NCBI RefSeq assembly: GCF_016638705.1
Contig: NZ_CP067341.1
Location: 2,111,501 to 2,175,500, forward strand
DNA: 64,000 nt
Origin: Lysinibacillus agricola
Lineage (GTDB): Bacteria > Bacillota > Bacilli > Bacillales_A > Planococcaceae
Reading direction: 5' to 3'
The stretch's first letter is position 1, and every line of letters starts with the position of its first letter. Below, piece by piece: positions 34,862 through 42,191 of the stretch. Position numbers and translations under genes: made by a program. The notes under the pieces were generated by a model. That model did not search any database. It had not been told where the DNA came from and was given only the letters and a program-made list of their open reading frames with translations.

Positions 34862-36247
34862 TTGCAACATATAAGAGTTAGCGATATAAGAAAATTATTG
34901 CATGGAGAATTAATAAGCGGTTCTGAACTCTGGTCTGTAAAGCATGCAATTTATTATAACCGACATGAACTGACACAAAATCATACACTTATGTTTGTTA
35001 GTAAAAGTGATACAATCAACTGGCAAGAGATAGATCGAAAAGGCCCATCTCTAGTCATTTCGGATAAATCATCAGAAGAATTGAAAAAATCGCTGAAGAA
35101 TACCACCGTTATTCGCGTTAAGAGTATTGTGCAGGCCTATTGGAAATTCATTGAATATTACAGAAATCTATTTCAAATACCAGTCGTTGCTTTGACCGGA
35201 ACATGTGGTAAAACGACAACAAAAGAGATGATTAAACACATAGCTAGTAAGGAATGGAATGTTCAAGCATCTGTAAGCAGTAAAAATGAGCCACGGCAAT
35301 CCCTACCGTATTTGACTGGGATCGATCAGAAAACAAAAGCAGCTATCTTTGAATTAGGTTTGGGGAATATAGGGAATATTAAACACCAATGTATGATCTA
35401 TCAGCCGACGATTGGTATTATTACGAATATCGGTGTCCATCATTTAGACGGATGTATAAACCTTGATGGTTATATAAAAGCAAAGGCAGAAATTTTAGAA
35501 GGAATAAAAAAAGATGGCACGTTAATCATTAATGGTGATGATGAAAACACTAAAAAGATCCCCTTGCATAAATTTAAAGGGAAGATCATTACCTTTGGCG
35601 TTCACGAAAATTCAGATTATCAAGCTACGAATATCCAATTCGCAAAAGGTGGCATGAAATTTGTACTAAAAGTGTCAAATGTCCAGTACAATGTATTTGT
35701 TCCAGGATACGGAGAGCACCAAGTATATAATGCATTAGCGGCTATAGCTGCGGTAAAGGAAATGGGACTTTCCATTGCTGTCGCTATTTCGCAATTAAAA
35801 ACGTTCAAAGCGATGGCACGGCACTTAGAGATTTCTACAGGCATCGGTGAAAGTACGATAGTAGATGATACATGGACAAATAACCCGACTTCTGTTGAAG
35901 CAGCACTAAAGGTTTTAGATACGATTGGAAAAGGGAAAAAAGTAATTGTTATTTTAGGTGACATTAAGCGATTAGGTAGTTTCGAAGAAAAATATCATCG
36001 AGAGATTGGCACATTGGTCGCGGAAAGAAATGTTGATACGCTTATTACTATTGGTAAAAGAGCAGAAAATATAGCGAATCAAGCGTTGAAAGAAGGTACG
36101 AAGGCAGACGTTCATATTTTTCAAGACGTTATAGGCGTTTTAGATGTACTAAAGCCTAAGCTTGATAGTGAAACCATTGTACTTATTAAAGGTCCGATGT
36201 CTAGCAAATCTATGATTGATTTTGCAAATCAGTTAAAAAATAAATAA
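34862..36247 (+). CDS. MurF-like ligase, paralogue 2
   Basis: This 461-residue protein starts at TTG 34862 after AAAGGGGG. It resembles paralogue 1 along its whole length. It has P-loop GTCGKTTTK (Lys117), FELGLGNIGNI, ITNIGVHHLDGC, IKAKAEI, GYGEHQVYNALAAIAA, and IVDDTWTNNPTSVEAAL with a regular NPTS motif. The N-domain (1-108) with MFVSKSDTINWQEI is shared with paralogue 1 and not with classical MurF. Duplication followed by divergence of the substrate pocket is likely. A terminator follows directly. Confidence 0.86.
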   Translation: MQHIRVSDIRKLLHGELISGSELWSVKHAIYYNRHELTQNHTLMFVSKSDTINWQEIDRKGPSLVISDKSSEELKKSLKNTTVIRVKSIVQAYWKFIEYYRNLFQIPVVALTGTCGKTTTKEMIKHIASKEWNVQASVSSKNEPRQSLPYLTGIDQKTKAAIFELGLGNIGNIKHQCMIYQPTIGIITNIGVHHLDGCINLDGYIKAKAEILEGIKKDGTLIINGDDENTKKIPLHKFKGKIITFGVHENSDYQATNIQFAKGGMKFVLKVSNVQYNVFVPGYGEHQVYNALAAIAAVKEMGLSIAVAISQLKTFKAMARHLEISTGIGESTIVDDTWTNNPTSVEAALKVLDTIGKGKKVIVILGDIKRLGSFEEKYHREIGTLVAERNVDTLITIGKRAENIANQALKEGTKADVHIFQDVIGVLDVLKPKLDSETIVLIKGPMSSKSMIDFANQLKNK

Positions 36248-36250
36248 TAG

Positions 36251-36286
36251 AAAAAGAAGCTTCCTTTAAGGAAAGCTTCTTTTTTC
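36251..36286. terminator. Terminator between Mur ligase 2 and the NlpC/P60 gene
   Basis: AAAAAGAAGCTTCC and GGAAAGCTTCTTTTTT make a stem with T-tracts on both strands, so it serves both convergent genes. Confidence 0.82.
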
Positions 36287-36362
36287 TATATACTCTATAA
36301 AACATGTAATTCTGTTGGTCATCTCAAATTTGAAGTGTTTGAAATGATTCTAGTAAACTTTC

Positions 36363-37295
36363 TTAAAAAACACGTTTTGCTGTAATATAATGCTCTTTAT
36401 AATAGTCAACCATTAGTACTCTTGTAGTAATACCACTAGAGCTTGGAATGATAAGACGATGATCTCCTGCATAAATAGCTACTAGTGAAGGGTTTTTAGA
36501 GCCTTTAACACTATTGAAGAACACTAAATCACCCTTTTTTAAATTGGCACGTGAAACCGTTGTGCCAACATTCATTTGTTCCTTTAAATTGGTTGTACCA
36601 AGTTTAATTCCACTCTTACGATAGATAAAGTCTACATATCCTGGCGCTGTAAAGCGAAGACTTGCTTCATTATTTGTAGAGCTCATAGTTACTTTATTTT
36701 TATAATTAAAGGCGTTTTCAACAATTTTATCGCCTTTTGTTGCAGGATTAGCTGAAAGTAATGTAGGTAATACTCTACGGGCACCTACATAATTATCTGT
36801 ATAATATGGTTTACCGTTTAGATCCGAAATAACGATATTTTGCTTCGTATCAGCCATGTGAATCATTTTGTTGTTGCCAATATACATGCCCACATGATCA
36901 GGATCTGTTCCTGTTTTTTTACTCTTAAAGAAAAGTAAATCACCTTTTTGTAATTGATTTCTGTTAACGGGTGTTCCTTGTTGTATCATATAATCTTCAT
37001 TATAAGTCGCAAGGTCGACACCATTTTTCTCGAAAATATACATTATAAATGATGCACAAGAAAATTTATAAGGATATGTAGCCTTGTATGTTGTATTGCT
37101 GTATGTCGCCTTACCAATTAAGCTTTTCCCAGTTTGAATTAGTTGATCTGCTTTCGCATTAACTGCTTGTGCGTTATTCAGGGCATTTGTTGTTGCTGCC
37201 TCTACTTCTATAGGGTGAATAGTTGGTTGTACCATCCCCACTGTGCTAAAACCTATCGTCAATGCTAATGTTGTTGTTAAAAATCGTTTATTCAT
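36363..37295 (-). CDS. Secreted NlpC/P60 protein with one active and one dead domain
   Basis: This 310-residue protein has a signal peptide (ending near VEA, residue 33) and two tandem NlpC/P60 domains. Domain 1 (about 45-175) has Cys80 in KFSCASFIMYIF, His134 in DPDHVGMYIG and a third polar site, so it should be active. Domain 2 (about 190-310) aligns closely, but the Cys position is Ala217 in FTAPGYVDFIY and the His position is Leu271 in PSLVAIYAG, so it cannot be a cysteine peptidase and may bind wall material. AGGAGG precedes ATG 37295. Confidence 0.87.
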   Translation of the reverse strand: MNKRFLTTTLALTIGFSTVGMVQPTIHPIEVEAATTNALNNAQAVNAKADQLIQTGKSLIGKATYSNTTYKATYPYKFSCASFIMYIFEKNGVDLATYNEDYMIQQGTPVNRNQLQKGDLLFFKSKKTGTDPDHVGMYIGNNKMIHMADTKQNIVISDLNGKPYYTDNYVGARRVLPTLLSANPATKGDKIVENAFNYKNKVTMSSTNNEASLRFTAPGYVDFIYRKSGIKLGTTNLKEQMNVGTTVSRANLKKGDLVFFNSVKGSKNPSLVAIYAGDHRLIIPSSSGITTRVLMVDYYKEHYITAKRVF

Positions 37296-37810
37296 GTTGT
37301 TAAATTCCTCCTGAAGCTATTTGCTAAGTTTAATCCTGTTTTGGATTTCCACTGGAATTAATCGTAGCATGAAAAAGTAGGGCTTCTTTGAGGTAAATGT
37401 TACCATGACGAATGGGAAATCGCTGTAAACACCTGATATAAAAGGCTTCATCGCCTTAATTTACAGTTTTATTACAAATGTTTCAGTTGGGTGAAGTGTT
37501 TGTAGAAATGAAAGGTCAGAGAGGCAGTACAATCCTTTCAAAGCAGTGGAAGGCAGATGTCGATAAAATTCATAGGTTGGGTGATAAAACGCGAAAGTTA
37601 GTCGATAAAACTGAAAAGTTGGGCGATAAAACGTAAAAGTGTTCCGATAAAATTAAAAAGTTGGATGACATTTTGTTAAAACGTCGGTCATGTGGATAAG
37701 TTGATTTGCCGAAGATTTATACTTTATTTCACAAAAAATTTTTTTACAGCATGACAGTTGAATAGAAATTAACTTCTATTCAACTGTTTCTAAATTTGTA
37801 GAGGACCTTT
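37296..37810. other. Intergenic region with a 21-bp repeat array
   Basis: It holds the tandem array at 37561-37665 and a hairpin CAGTTGAATAGAA / TTCTATTCAACTG at 37755-37786 that may end the glyoxalase transcript. No gene is seen. Confidence 0.6.
37561..37665 (+). repeat. Tandem array of five exact 21-bp units
   Basis: Each unit begins GATAAAA and most end in AAAAGTTGG-type sequence (for example GATAAAACTGAAAAGTTGGGC). Five units are each exactly 21 bases; a sixth, beginning GACATTTTG, is diverged. There are stops in the frames, so it is not coding. The 21-base period equals two DNA helical turns. Confidence 0.8.
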
Positions 37811-38173
37811 TTAAATTTCCTGAATCATCTCCACTCTATTACCGAACGGATCTCTAAATTCAAAGCGTTCAAAATGAGGAATAGGAACTGCGTCGAAAAT
37901 TTCTATATGATGTTCGGCTAATGCCTTTTTCCACTGTTCTATATTTTCAACTTGGTAGGCAATATGAGCCTTTGTCGTTAATCTATCAAAGCCATCTTCT
38001 GTCCCTACATGTACCTCTTTATTGCCGATTTGTAACCAAAATCCACCTCGTCCTTTAAGTGAATCTGGCTTTTCAACTTCTTTTAGTCCTAATACTTGAC
38101 AGTAAAATTGTTTCCCTTTTTCTTCTTCACCTTTTGGAATTGTTATTTGAACGTGATGTAAGCCTATAACCAT
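37811..38173 (-). CDS. Glyoxalase/VOC family protein
   Basis: This 120-residue protein is a single vicinal-oxygen-chelate unit: IGLHHVQITIPKGEEEKGKQFYCQVLGL at the start and PHFERFEFRDPFGNRVEMIQ at the end. His5-His6 and the final Glu are candidate metal ligands. The type is common in Bacillales and can be a lyase, dioxygenase or antibiotic-binding protein; the substrate cannot be told. GGAGTTG precedes the start. Confidence 0.85.
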   Translation of the reverse strand: MVIGLHHVQITIPKGEEEKGKQFYCQVLGLKEVEKPDSLKGRGGFWLQIGNKEVHVGTEDGFDRLTTKAHIAYQVENIEQWKKALAEHHIEIFDAVPIPHFERFEFRDPFGNRVEMIQEI

Positions 38174-38232
38174 TTTTTCAACTCCTTTAATTCAGATCGA
38201 TACTTACTTCTAGAATAATAATGCCAAATCCT

Positions 38233-38515
38233 TCAAATTGACGAATGAATAGTTTTTTTCTTCACGAATGAAGCCTTAACAAAACTAGTAATGAATATTA
38301 AGGAGTAAGCCCTTAACAGCCATGAGGCAAAAAAACGGTCTAAATCAGCCGATAAATTCAGGAAAATGTTGTCAAAAAATAATAATACGATTGCATCGAT
38401 AAGCATTCCGGGTAATGCAATGCAGATTGCGACCAGTAATCGCTCTGTGTCCTATATTTTTTTATAGGTATTGTTACTACCCAAATGAGTGGAATAGCTA
38501 AAATACAAGCAGCAT
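38233..38515 (-). pseudogene. Broken DUF5367-like membrane protein
   Basis: The minus strand reads LLVAICIALPGMLIDAIVLL, then LSADLDRFFASWLLRAYSLI and ends SFVKKKTIHSSI, like the second half of small DUF5367-type membrane proteins. The upstream part (AACILAIPLIWVVTIPIKK) is in another frame, so a frameshift near 38450 breaks the gene, and no start codon with a ribosome binding site was found. Confidence 0.6.
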
Positions 38516-38525
38516 CATGAGGAAA

Positions 38526-38688
38526 GGTTCTTCAAGGATAAAAAAGTATTGCCCCATTTAGTCGAAGCAGTGGGGAGAAAAGGCGAAATGCTGAATAGAT
38601 TTTCGAAAATAGATGGTAAATTAGCAAAAGAGTATCCTGAAATTATTAAAGATCAAGATGTGGCATATTGCCTTCTTGATCTTAATTA
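38526..38688 (+). pseudogene. Orphan C-terminal gene fragment
   Basis: An open stretch of 53 codons reads RFFKDKKVLPHLVEAVGRKG and ends DQDVAYCLLDLN. It has a protein-like composition but no start or ribosome binding site, and may be the tail of a deleted gene. I do not recognise it. Confidence 0.4.
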
Positions 38689-39069
38689 AAAGGAGAAATG
38701 ATTTTGTAAATATTTAAGTTTATTTGTTGTTCCGATTTACTATGTAAAATGCCGCATCATTGTATTTTTCAATCAACTATTCATGCTTCAAGTTTCATTC
38801 TTATTTTTTGTTCTTAACCAGTTGAAGGAAAGTCTTATTTTAACTTTAACAAGTAACATATTGCTGTTCTGTATATATCCAAGAGTACCGCGAGTAAAGA
38901 TAACAATTAGAAAAGTTAGAAGTACAAATTTATCCGTTATTCGATACAATCCTTAAATTTGTTGCGGAACATTTTGACGAAAGAAACAATTAAAAGGGTC
39001 ACCAGGATGGGAGTGACCCTTTTTCATAAGAGAGGTGTTAAAGGCGTGAAGATTATTAGTATTGAAATG

Positions 39070-39231
39070 TTAACAGTGTTCTCTATTTATGAAAGTAGCG
39101 CCGATAATAATTAGAAGGATGAATAGAACAACGAGTAGAGCGAATGATGAACCAGGGCCACGCCTATAGCCACCGTCACAGCCACAGGAATAACAATTGT
39201 TAAAGTTACCTATATTTCCATAGTATCCCAT
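39070..39231 (-). CDS. YjcZ-type small sporulation protein
   Basis: This 53-residue protein starts MGYYGNIGNFNNCYSCGCDG and ends in a single membrane helix, SFALLVVLFILLIIIGATFI, followed by NREHC. A Gly/Tyr/Cys-rich head and a FALIVVLFILLIIVGA-type helix define the YjcZ/YtrI-like sporulation peptides of Bacillales. AAGGAGGGA lies at a good distance before ATG 39231. Three of its four cysteines lie in the head and could cross-link at the spore surface. Confidence 0.85.
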   Translation of the reverse strand: MGYYGNIGNFNNCYSCGCDGGYRRGPGSSFALLVVLFILLIIIGATFINREHC

Positions 39232-39290
39232 AAAAAATCCCTCCTTTCTACAATATATAATATGTTAGCTGTAGAAAAGAGAGGAGGTAT

Positions 39291-39382
39291 TTATCTTCAT
39301 TCAGCAGAAGACTCCCACCTCTGCAGGTGGTGAGATGAATGAGGATAAAGTCTCCAGACGAAATTACGCCAAGGCGAAATTG
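39291..39382 (+). repeat. Dispersed repeat family A, copy 3
   Basis: It has TTATCTTCATTCAGCAGAAG, the CCACCTCTGCAGGTGG hairpin, and the right end ACGCCAAGGCGAAATTG. The middle module with CGGATTTTGAAAGG is deleted. Confidence 0.82.
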
Positions 39383-39684
39383 CTCTAATCAATACTTCCC
39401 TTACTTTAGAAATTTGAAAAATAATTAATCAAGTTGAGTTTTTGTGGGATCAAGACAATAAAAAAGGTCACTTGGGATTGGAGTGACCCTTAAAACAAAA
39501 GGAGGATAATGGCTTTACATTACTATTATTATGAAGTCAAAGTTATTTTGAATAGTGACTAGTCTGTGAAATATATTAAAAATAAAAGCTATAGCGAATT
39601 ACGACACTGTAGCTTACTTTTAAGTAAATTAACAAACAAGGTAGGTGCTTGCACACGCCTACGTTATCGCATAGCGAAATATAG

Positions 39685-40088
39685 AACATCGAGAAATATT
39701 GGATTGAATATGAACAATATAAGAAGAAATTAAAAAATCGTGAATGGGAGTTGTTGCCTCCACATAACCAAGGCGGAGAAATGGTTGGTGGTCGTAGTAA
39801 TACGTTTTCCGAAAATACAGCTAAGAAAGCTATGATGCTTACTACCAAAATTTAAAGCGCACCATAAAGACTGTGGAAGACCTTTATAACGAACTAGACG
39901 AAGGTATACGTACCATCGTAGACATGCGCTACTGGGATAAAGACGACTGTTACGAATGGGAGGATATTTCGGTTCGATTGTATATTTCACGCCATAAAGT
40001 GCCAAAAACCCTTCAACTGGTAATTCATCAAAACAATATACAAATAATTGCATTGAAAGAGGGATTTGGTGATGGCAAGGAGGTTGAT
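39685..40088 (+). pseudogene. Phage-type transcription regulator remnant (RinA/ArpU-like)
   Basis: The first frame reads EKYWIEYEQYKKKLKNREWE and then NQGGEMVGGRSNTFSENTAKK; a frameshift near 39830 leads into DAYYQNLKRTIKTVEDLYNE, then IRTIVDMRYWDKDD and WEDISVRLYISRHKV. This order (N-terminal helix, GGRS-type linker, RYW and a region-4-like HTH) is that of phage late-gene regulators of the RinA/ArpU group. The frame after HKV does not continue the family. It is a decayed prophage gene. Confidence 0.6.
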
Positions 40089-40277
40089 ATGGAGAAGAAG
40101 CAACTCAAAGCAATTGTTATGGAGCATAGAGAACCTTTAGCTGATATGTATTTTGAACATTGTGAGGAACTGTTTGAAGTCTTCAATGATGTTGCCATTG
40201 TGACTGATGAGGAAATCGTTCCAATTGCACCTATTTGGCTCGCACAGGTCGATTTACTCCCTCCTGTTACAGACTAA
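40089..40277 (+). CDS. Small acidic protein of unknown function
   Basis: A 62-residue protein starts at ATG 40089, just after AAGGAGGT. It is rich in Glu and reads MEKKQLKAIVMEHREPLADM to the end WLAQVDLLPPVTD. The frame is shared with the upstream regulator remnant, but the ribosome binding site suggests a separate gene. It may be another prophage leftover. No family is recognised. Confidence 0.5.
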   Translation: MEKKQLKAIVMEHREPLADMYFEHCEELFEVFNDVAIVTDEEIVPIAPIWLAQVDLLPPVTD

Positions 40278-40380
40278 TGCTGTAAGTAGAGTACAGTAGA
40301 ACAAAAGGACTTGCGCATTTGAAAAGCAATCATACACGCAAGTCCTATCTTGATGGCTATGTCAAAATTGCACCATTGAT

Positions 40381-40500
40381 TTAAATATCATCTTTATATT
40401 TTTTTACAATAGAGATAGTTAATCGAATAGCATAATAAACCCCATAAATCATAGTTAATAATATAAGGAAAATTACTATTTGACCTATCCATACTCCCAT
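40381..40500 (-). CDS. Small single-helix membrane protein
   Basis: This 39-residue peptide reads MGVWIGQIVIFLILLTMIYG and ends in the basic tail KKYKDDI. One strong membrane helix and a ribosome binding site AAGGTGGG six to seven bases before ATG 40500 support it. Many Bacillales membrane peptides of this size are real, but nothing shows its role. Confidence 0.55.
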   Translation of the reverse strand: MGVWIGQIVIFLILLTMIYGVYYAIRLTISIVKKYKDDI

Positions 40501-40700
40501 CGTTTGTCCCACCTTATTGTTGTAGTCTTAAATTACTGCCCTTTTCTTTAGTTAAAGAATAATCAGTTATTCGTTAAAGTGTAACATATTTACAAATATT
40601 GATTTGAGAAGAATGTGTGAGGAGCAACAAACACACATCTCGGTTAAGAAAAAACGAGGCGAGCGTGTCTAAATATCTTAGAAGCTTATTCATTAACTAT

Positions 40701-40898
40701 CCATGATTAACATCTGTTGATGGTGGATATTCTGATTCGTGGTATGTATACTTTCATAGAGATAATTCATTTGACAAAGTTTATCAAGCATTATTAGATG
40801 GAAATGTTGATATGAAAATTGTAGCGAAAATACCTAGTAAGGGTTATAAACGAGGTCAAGGGTATATGGCTGTTGTGAAAGCTACTGAGGATTATTAA
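40701..40898 (+). pseudogene. Orphan C-terminal fragment without start
   Basis: The open frame reads SVDGGYSDSWYVYFHRDNSF, then QALLDGNVDMKIVAKIPSKG and ends VVKATEDY. It looks like real protein sequence, but no start codon or ribosome binding site precedes it and stops close the frame upstream. I do not recognise the family. Confidence 0.45.
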
Positions 40899-41033
40899 TC
40901 ACTGTAACATTCTTCCGTATTTTCTTCTGTATTTAAAGTTTAAAATATATATGGTAATATTTATCTATATCCACTTTTTAACTTCTTTTCGAGACGAGAA
41001 AATGAAAAAAGCTACTGTGGAAGGTAGCGGAAG

Positions 41034-41063
41034 GGCTACAGTATTTTGCTGTAGTCTTTTTTT
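41034..41063 (+). terminator. Terminator-like hairpin
   Basis: GGCTACAG and CTGTAGTC make a short stem followed by seven T residues. It probably ends transcription from the remnant upstream. Confidence 0.75.
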
Positions 41064-41242
41064 ATGAAGGAAGATTTCCTCTTTTTTGTTTTGTAAAAAA
41101 ATGAAAAAGTAATATCAAGTTACTAGAATGACTAAATTGACTTTTTAAAAAATTAACTCCATTACAATAGATATTAGTAATCTATTAGGATAGTGTCCGT
41201 GTACACAAACCTTTATGGTATAATAATAAAAACGGAATAATA

Positions 41243-41412
41243 AGATAGAGGTACAAATCATAAATTCGATTTGTTTAAAAGGGAAGATCGGTGCAAATCC
41301 GACGCTGTCCCGCAACTGTAAATGGGAGCACGTTTCAAAAGACCACTGTTACGCATTGTAATGGGAAGGTGAAAGGTGTGATGAACATAAGCCAGGAGAC
41401 CTGCCTTTATCT
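41243..41412 (+). promoter_or_regulatory. Cobalamin (B12) riboswitch
   Basis: The conserved core is present in order: AAAAGGGAAGATCGGTGC, AAATCCGACGCTGTCCCGC, AACTGTAAATGGGAGC, CCACTGTTACG, AATGGGAAGG, and AAGCCAGGAGACCTGCC. P1 is closed by AGATAGAGG (41243-41251) with CCTTTATCT (41404-41412). It senses adenosylcobalamin or related forms. Downstream are a 40-codon ORF, an intrinsic terminator and a 60-codon ORF, and no gene of cobalamin transport or biosynthesis is in reach. Confidence 0.95.
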
Positions 41413-41452
41413 AGTACAACCAAAAAACCTACGAGGATAGGGGGTGTTGAGT

Positions 41453-41575
41453 GTGACTAGAGAAATTCTCCTGCATGCTCATAGTACGATGATTGCTACA
41501 AAGGTAGCTTCTATTATTAATAGAAAGCTTTTTTCGCCATGGCAATCACCGTATTATGTCGTGTATTTGTCATAA
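41453..41575 (+). CDS. Forty-residue ORF between B12 aptamer and terminator
   Basis: GTG 41453 follows AGGGGG and opens a 40-residue frame, VTREILLHAHSTMIATKVAS through PWQSPYYVVYLS. It is basic, has no clear membrane helix, and stops four bases before the terminator stem. It could be a leader peptide, a riboswitch-controlled micro-protein, or the start of a deleted gene. Translation is not proven. Confidence 0.4.
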   Translation: MTREILLHAHSTMIATKVASIINRKLFSPWQSPYYVVYLS

Positions 41576-41578
41576 CAG

Positions 41579-41610
41579 ACATCTTTCTGTAGAGGGAAAG
41601 ATGTTTTTTT
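41579..41610 (+). terminator. Riboswitch expression-platform terminator
   Basis: ACATCTTTC and GAAAGATGT form a nine-bp stem with an eight-base loop followed by seven T residues. It is likely the regulated terminator of the B12 riboswitch, though it lies 165 bases past the aptamer. Confidence 0.75.
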
Positions 41611-41636
41611 ATGCTAAAAATGAAGGAGTGTTACAC

Positions 41637-41819
41637 ATGAATCCACAAGTAATCGAGTATTATGAAAGTCTGTTAAAATTTGAAATCATGGAAACGCAGT
41701 ATACAAGTGCTTCTCAAACATTAAGAGAATTAGTTGAACAGTATGTAGGGCAGGATGCTGTTCATAAAAATGATATTTTAACGGCGTATACGAATGTGAT
41801 GAAAGAACTAATTGGATAA
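41637..41819 (+). CDS. Small 60-residue protein downstream of the B12 riboswitch
   Basis: It starts at ATG 41637 after GAAGGAGTG and reads MNPQVIEYYESLLKFEIMET to the end TNVMKELIG. It is acidic, helical and soluble in appearance, with no cysteine or histidine-rich metal motif. It is the only well-formed gene after the riboswitch terminator. No family is recognised, so its B12 link is by position only. Confidence 0.6.
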   Translation: MNPQVIEYYESLLKFEIMETQYTSASQTLRELVEQYVGQDAVHKNDILTAYTNVMKELIG

Positions 41820-41821
41820 AG

Positions 41822-42005
41822 TGAAACTATAATCAGTGAGGGGGTTTTTATCCCCACTGATTATTAGTCTTCACCAATCGGGCTTTTACCGGCAGTTAAT
41901 AATCCTACCTAACCTATTTGCTTTTGCTGAATTTGGAGATGGGAATCTTGTACCTGACGCTCCGCTTTCGGTACAGATAAATTACTGCCCGTTAAAGCGG
42001 AATAA
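41822..42005 (+). repeat. Dispersed repeat family B, copy 2 (longest)
   Basis: It begins GTGAAACTATAATCAGTGAG with a hairpin AATCAGTG / CACTGATT, continues CAATCGGGCTTTTACCGGCAG, and ends TGTACCTGACGCTCCGCTTT then GGTACAGATAAATTACTGCC. It is the best copy for defining the element. Confidence 0.82.
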
Positions 42006-42014
42006 AATTTATAG

Positions 42015-42059
42015 GCTATTTAATGTTCACTATTTTGCGGAACATTAAATAGCTTTTTT
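42015..42059 (+). terminator. Strong terminator
   Basis: GCTATTTAATGTTC and GAACATTAAATAGC are perfect 14-bp arms with a loop of 11 and a TTTTTT tail. It separates the riboswitch unit from the TetR operon. Confidence 0.88.
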
Positions 42060-42110
42060 AATGAAAAAATTTCCTCGTTTGGAGAGATTATATAACAGCA
42101 TGCTAAATGA

Positions 42111-42139
42111 TTGACATACTAAAAACACAGGGGTAAGAT
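42111..42139 (+). promoter_or_regulatory. Promoter of the TetR-bdhA operon
   Basis: A perfect TTGACA (42111-42116) is spaced 17 bases from TAAGAT (42134-42139). The repeat operators follow immediately. Confidence 0.7.
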
Positions 42140-42144
42140 TTTGT

Positions 42145-42185
42145 TGAACAGCTGTTTTGAACAGTTGTTTTGAACATTTGTTCAA
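42145..42185 (+). promoter_or_regulatory. Probable TetR operator, three 13-bp repeats
   Basis: TGAACAGCTGTTT, TGAACAGTTGTTT and TGAACATTTGTTC follow one another at a 13-bp period; each is a near palindrome (GAACA-N3-TGTTC type). They cover the expected transcription start and reach the TetR gene, suggesting autorepression. Confidence 0.72.
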
Positions 42186-42191
42186 AAAGAG

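Larger units (their letters stand above)
38174..39069. other. Gene-poor stretch with two gene remnants
   Basis: It contains a broken membrane protein (38233-38515), a short orphan reading frame (38526-38688) and a GGGTCAC/GTGACCC hairpin with T-tract near 38990-39026. Otherwise nothing is recognisable. Confidence 0.6.
40278..41242. other. Intergenic region with small-gene remnants
   Basis: It holds a 39-codon membrane peptide on the minus strand, an orphan 66-codon frame at 40701-40898 and a terminator at 41034-41063. The rest shows no gene. Confidence 0.5.
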
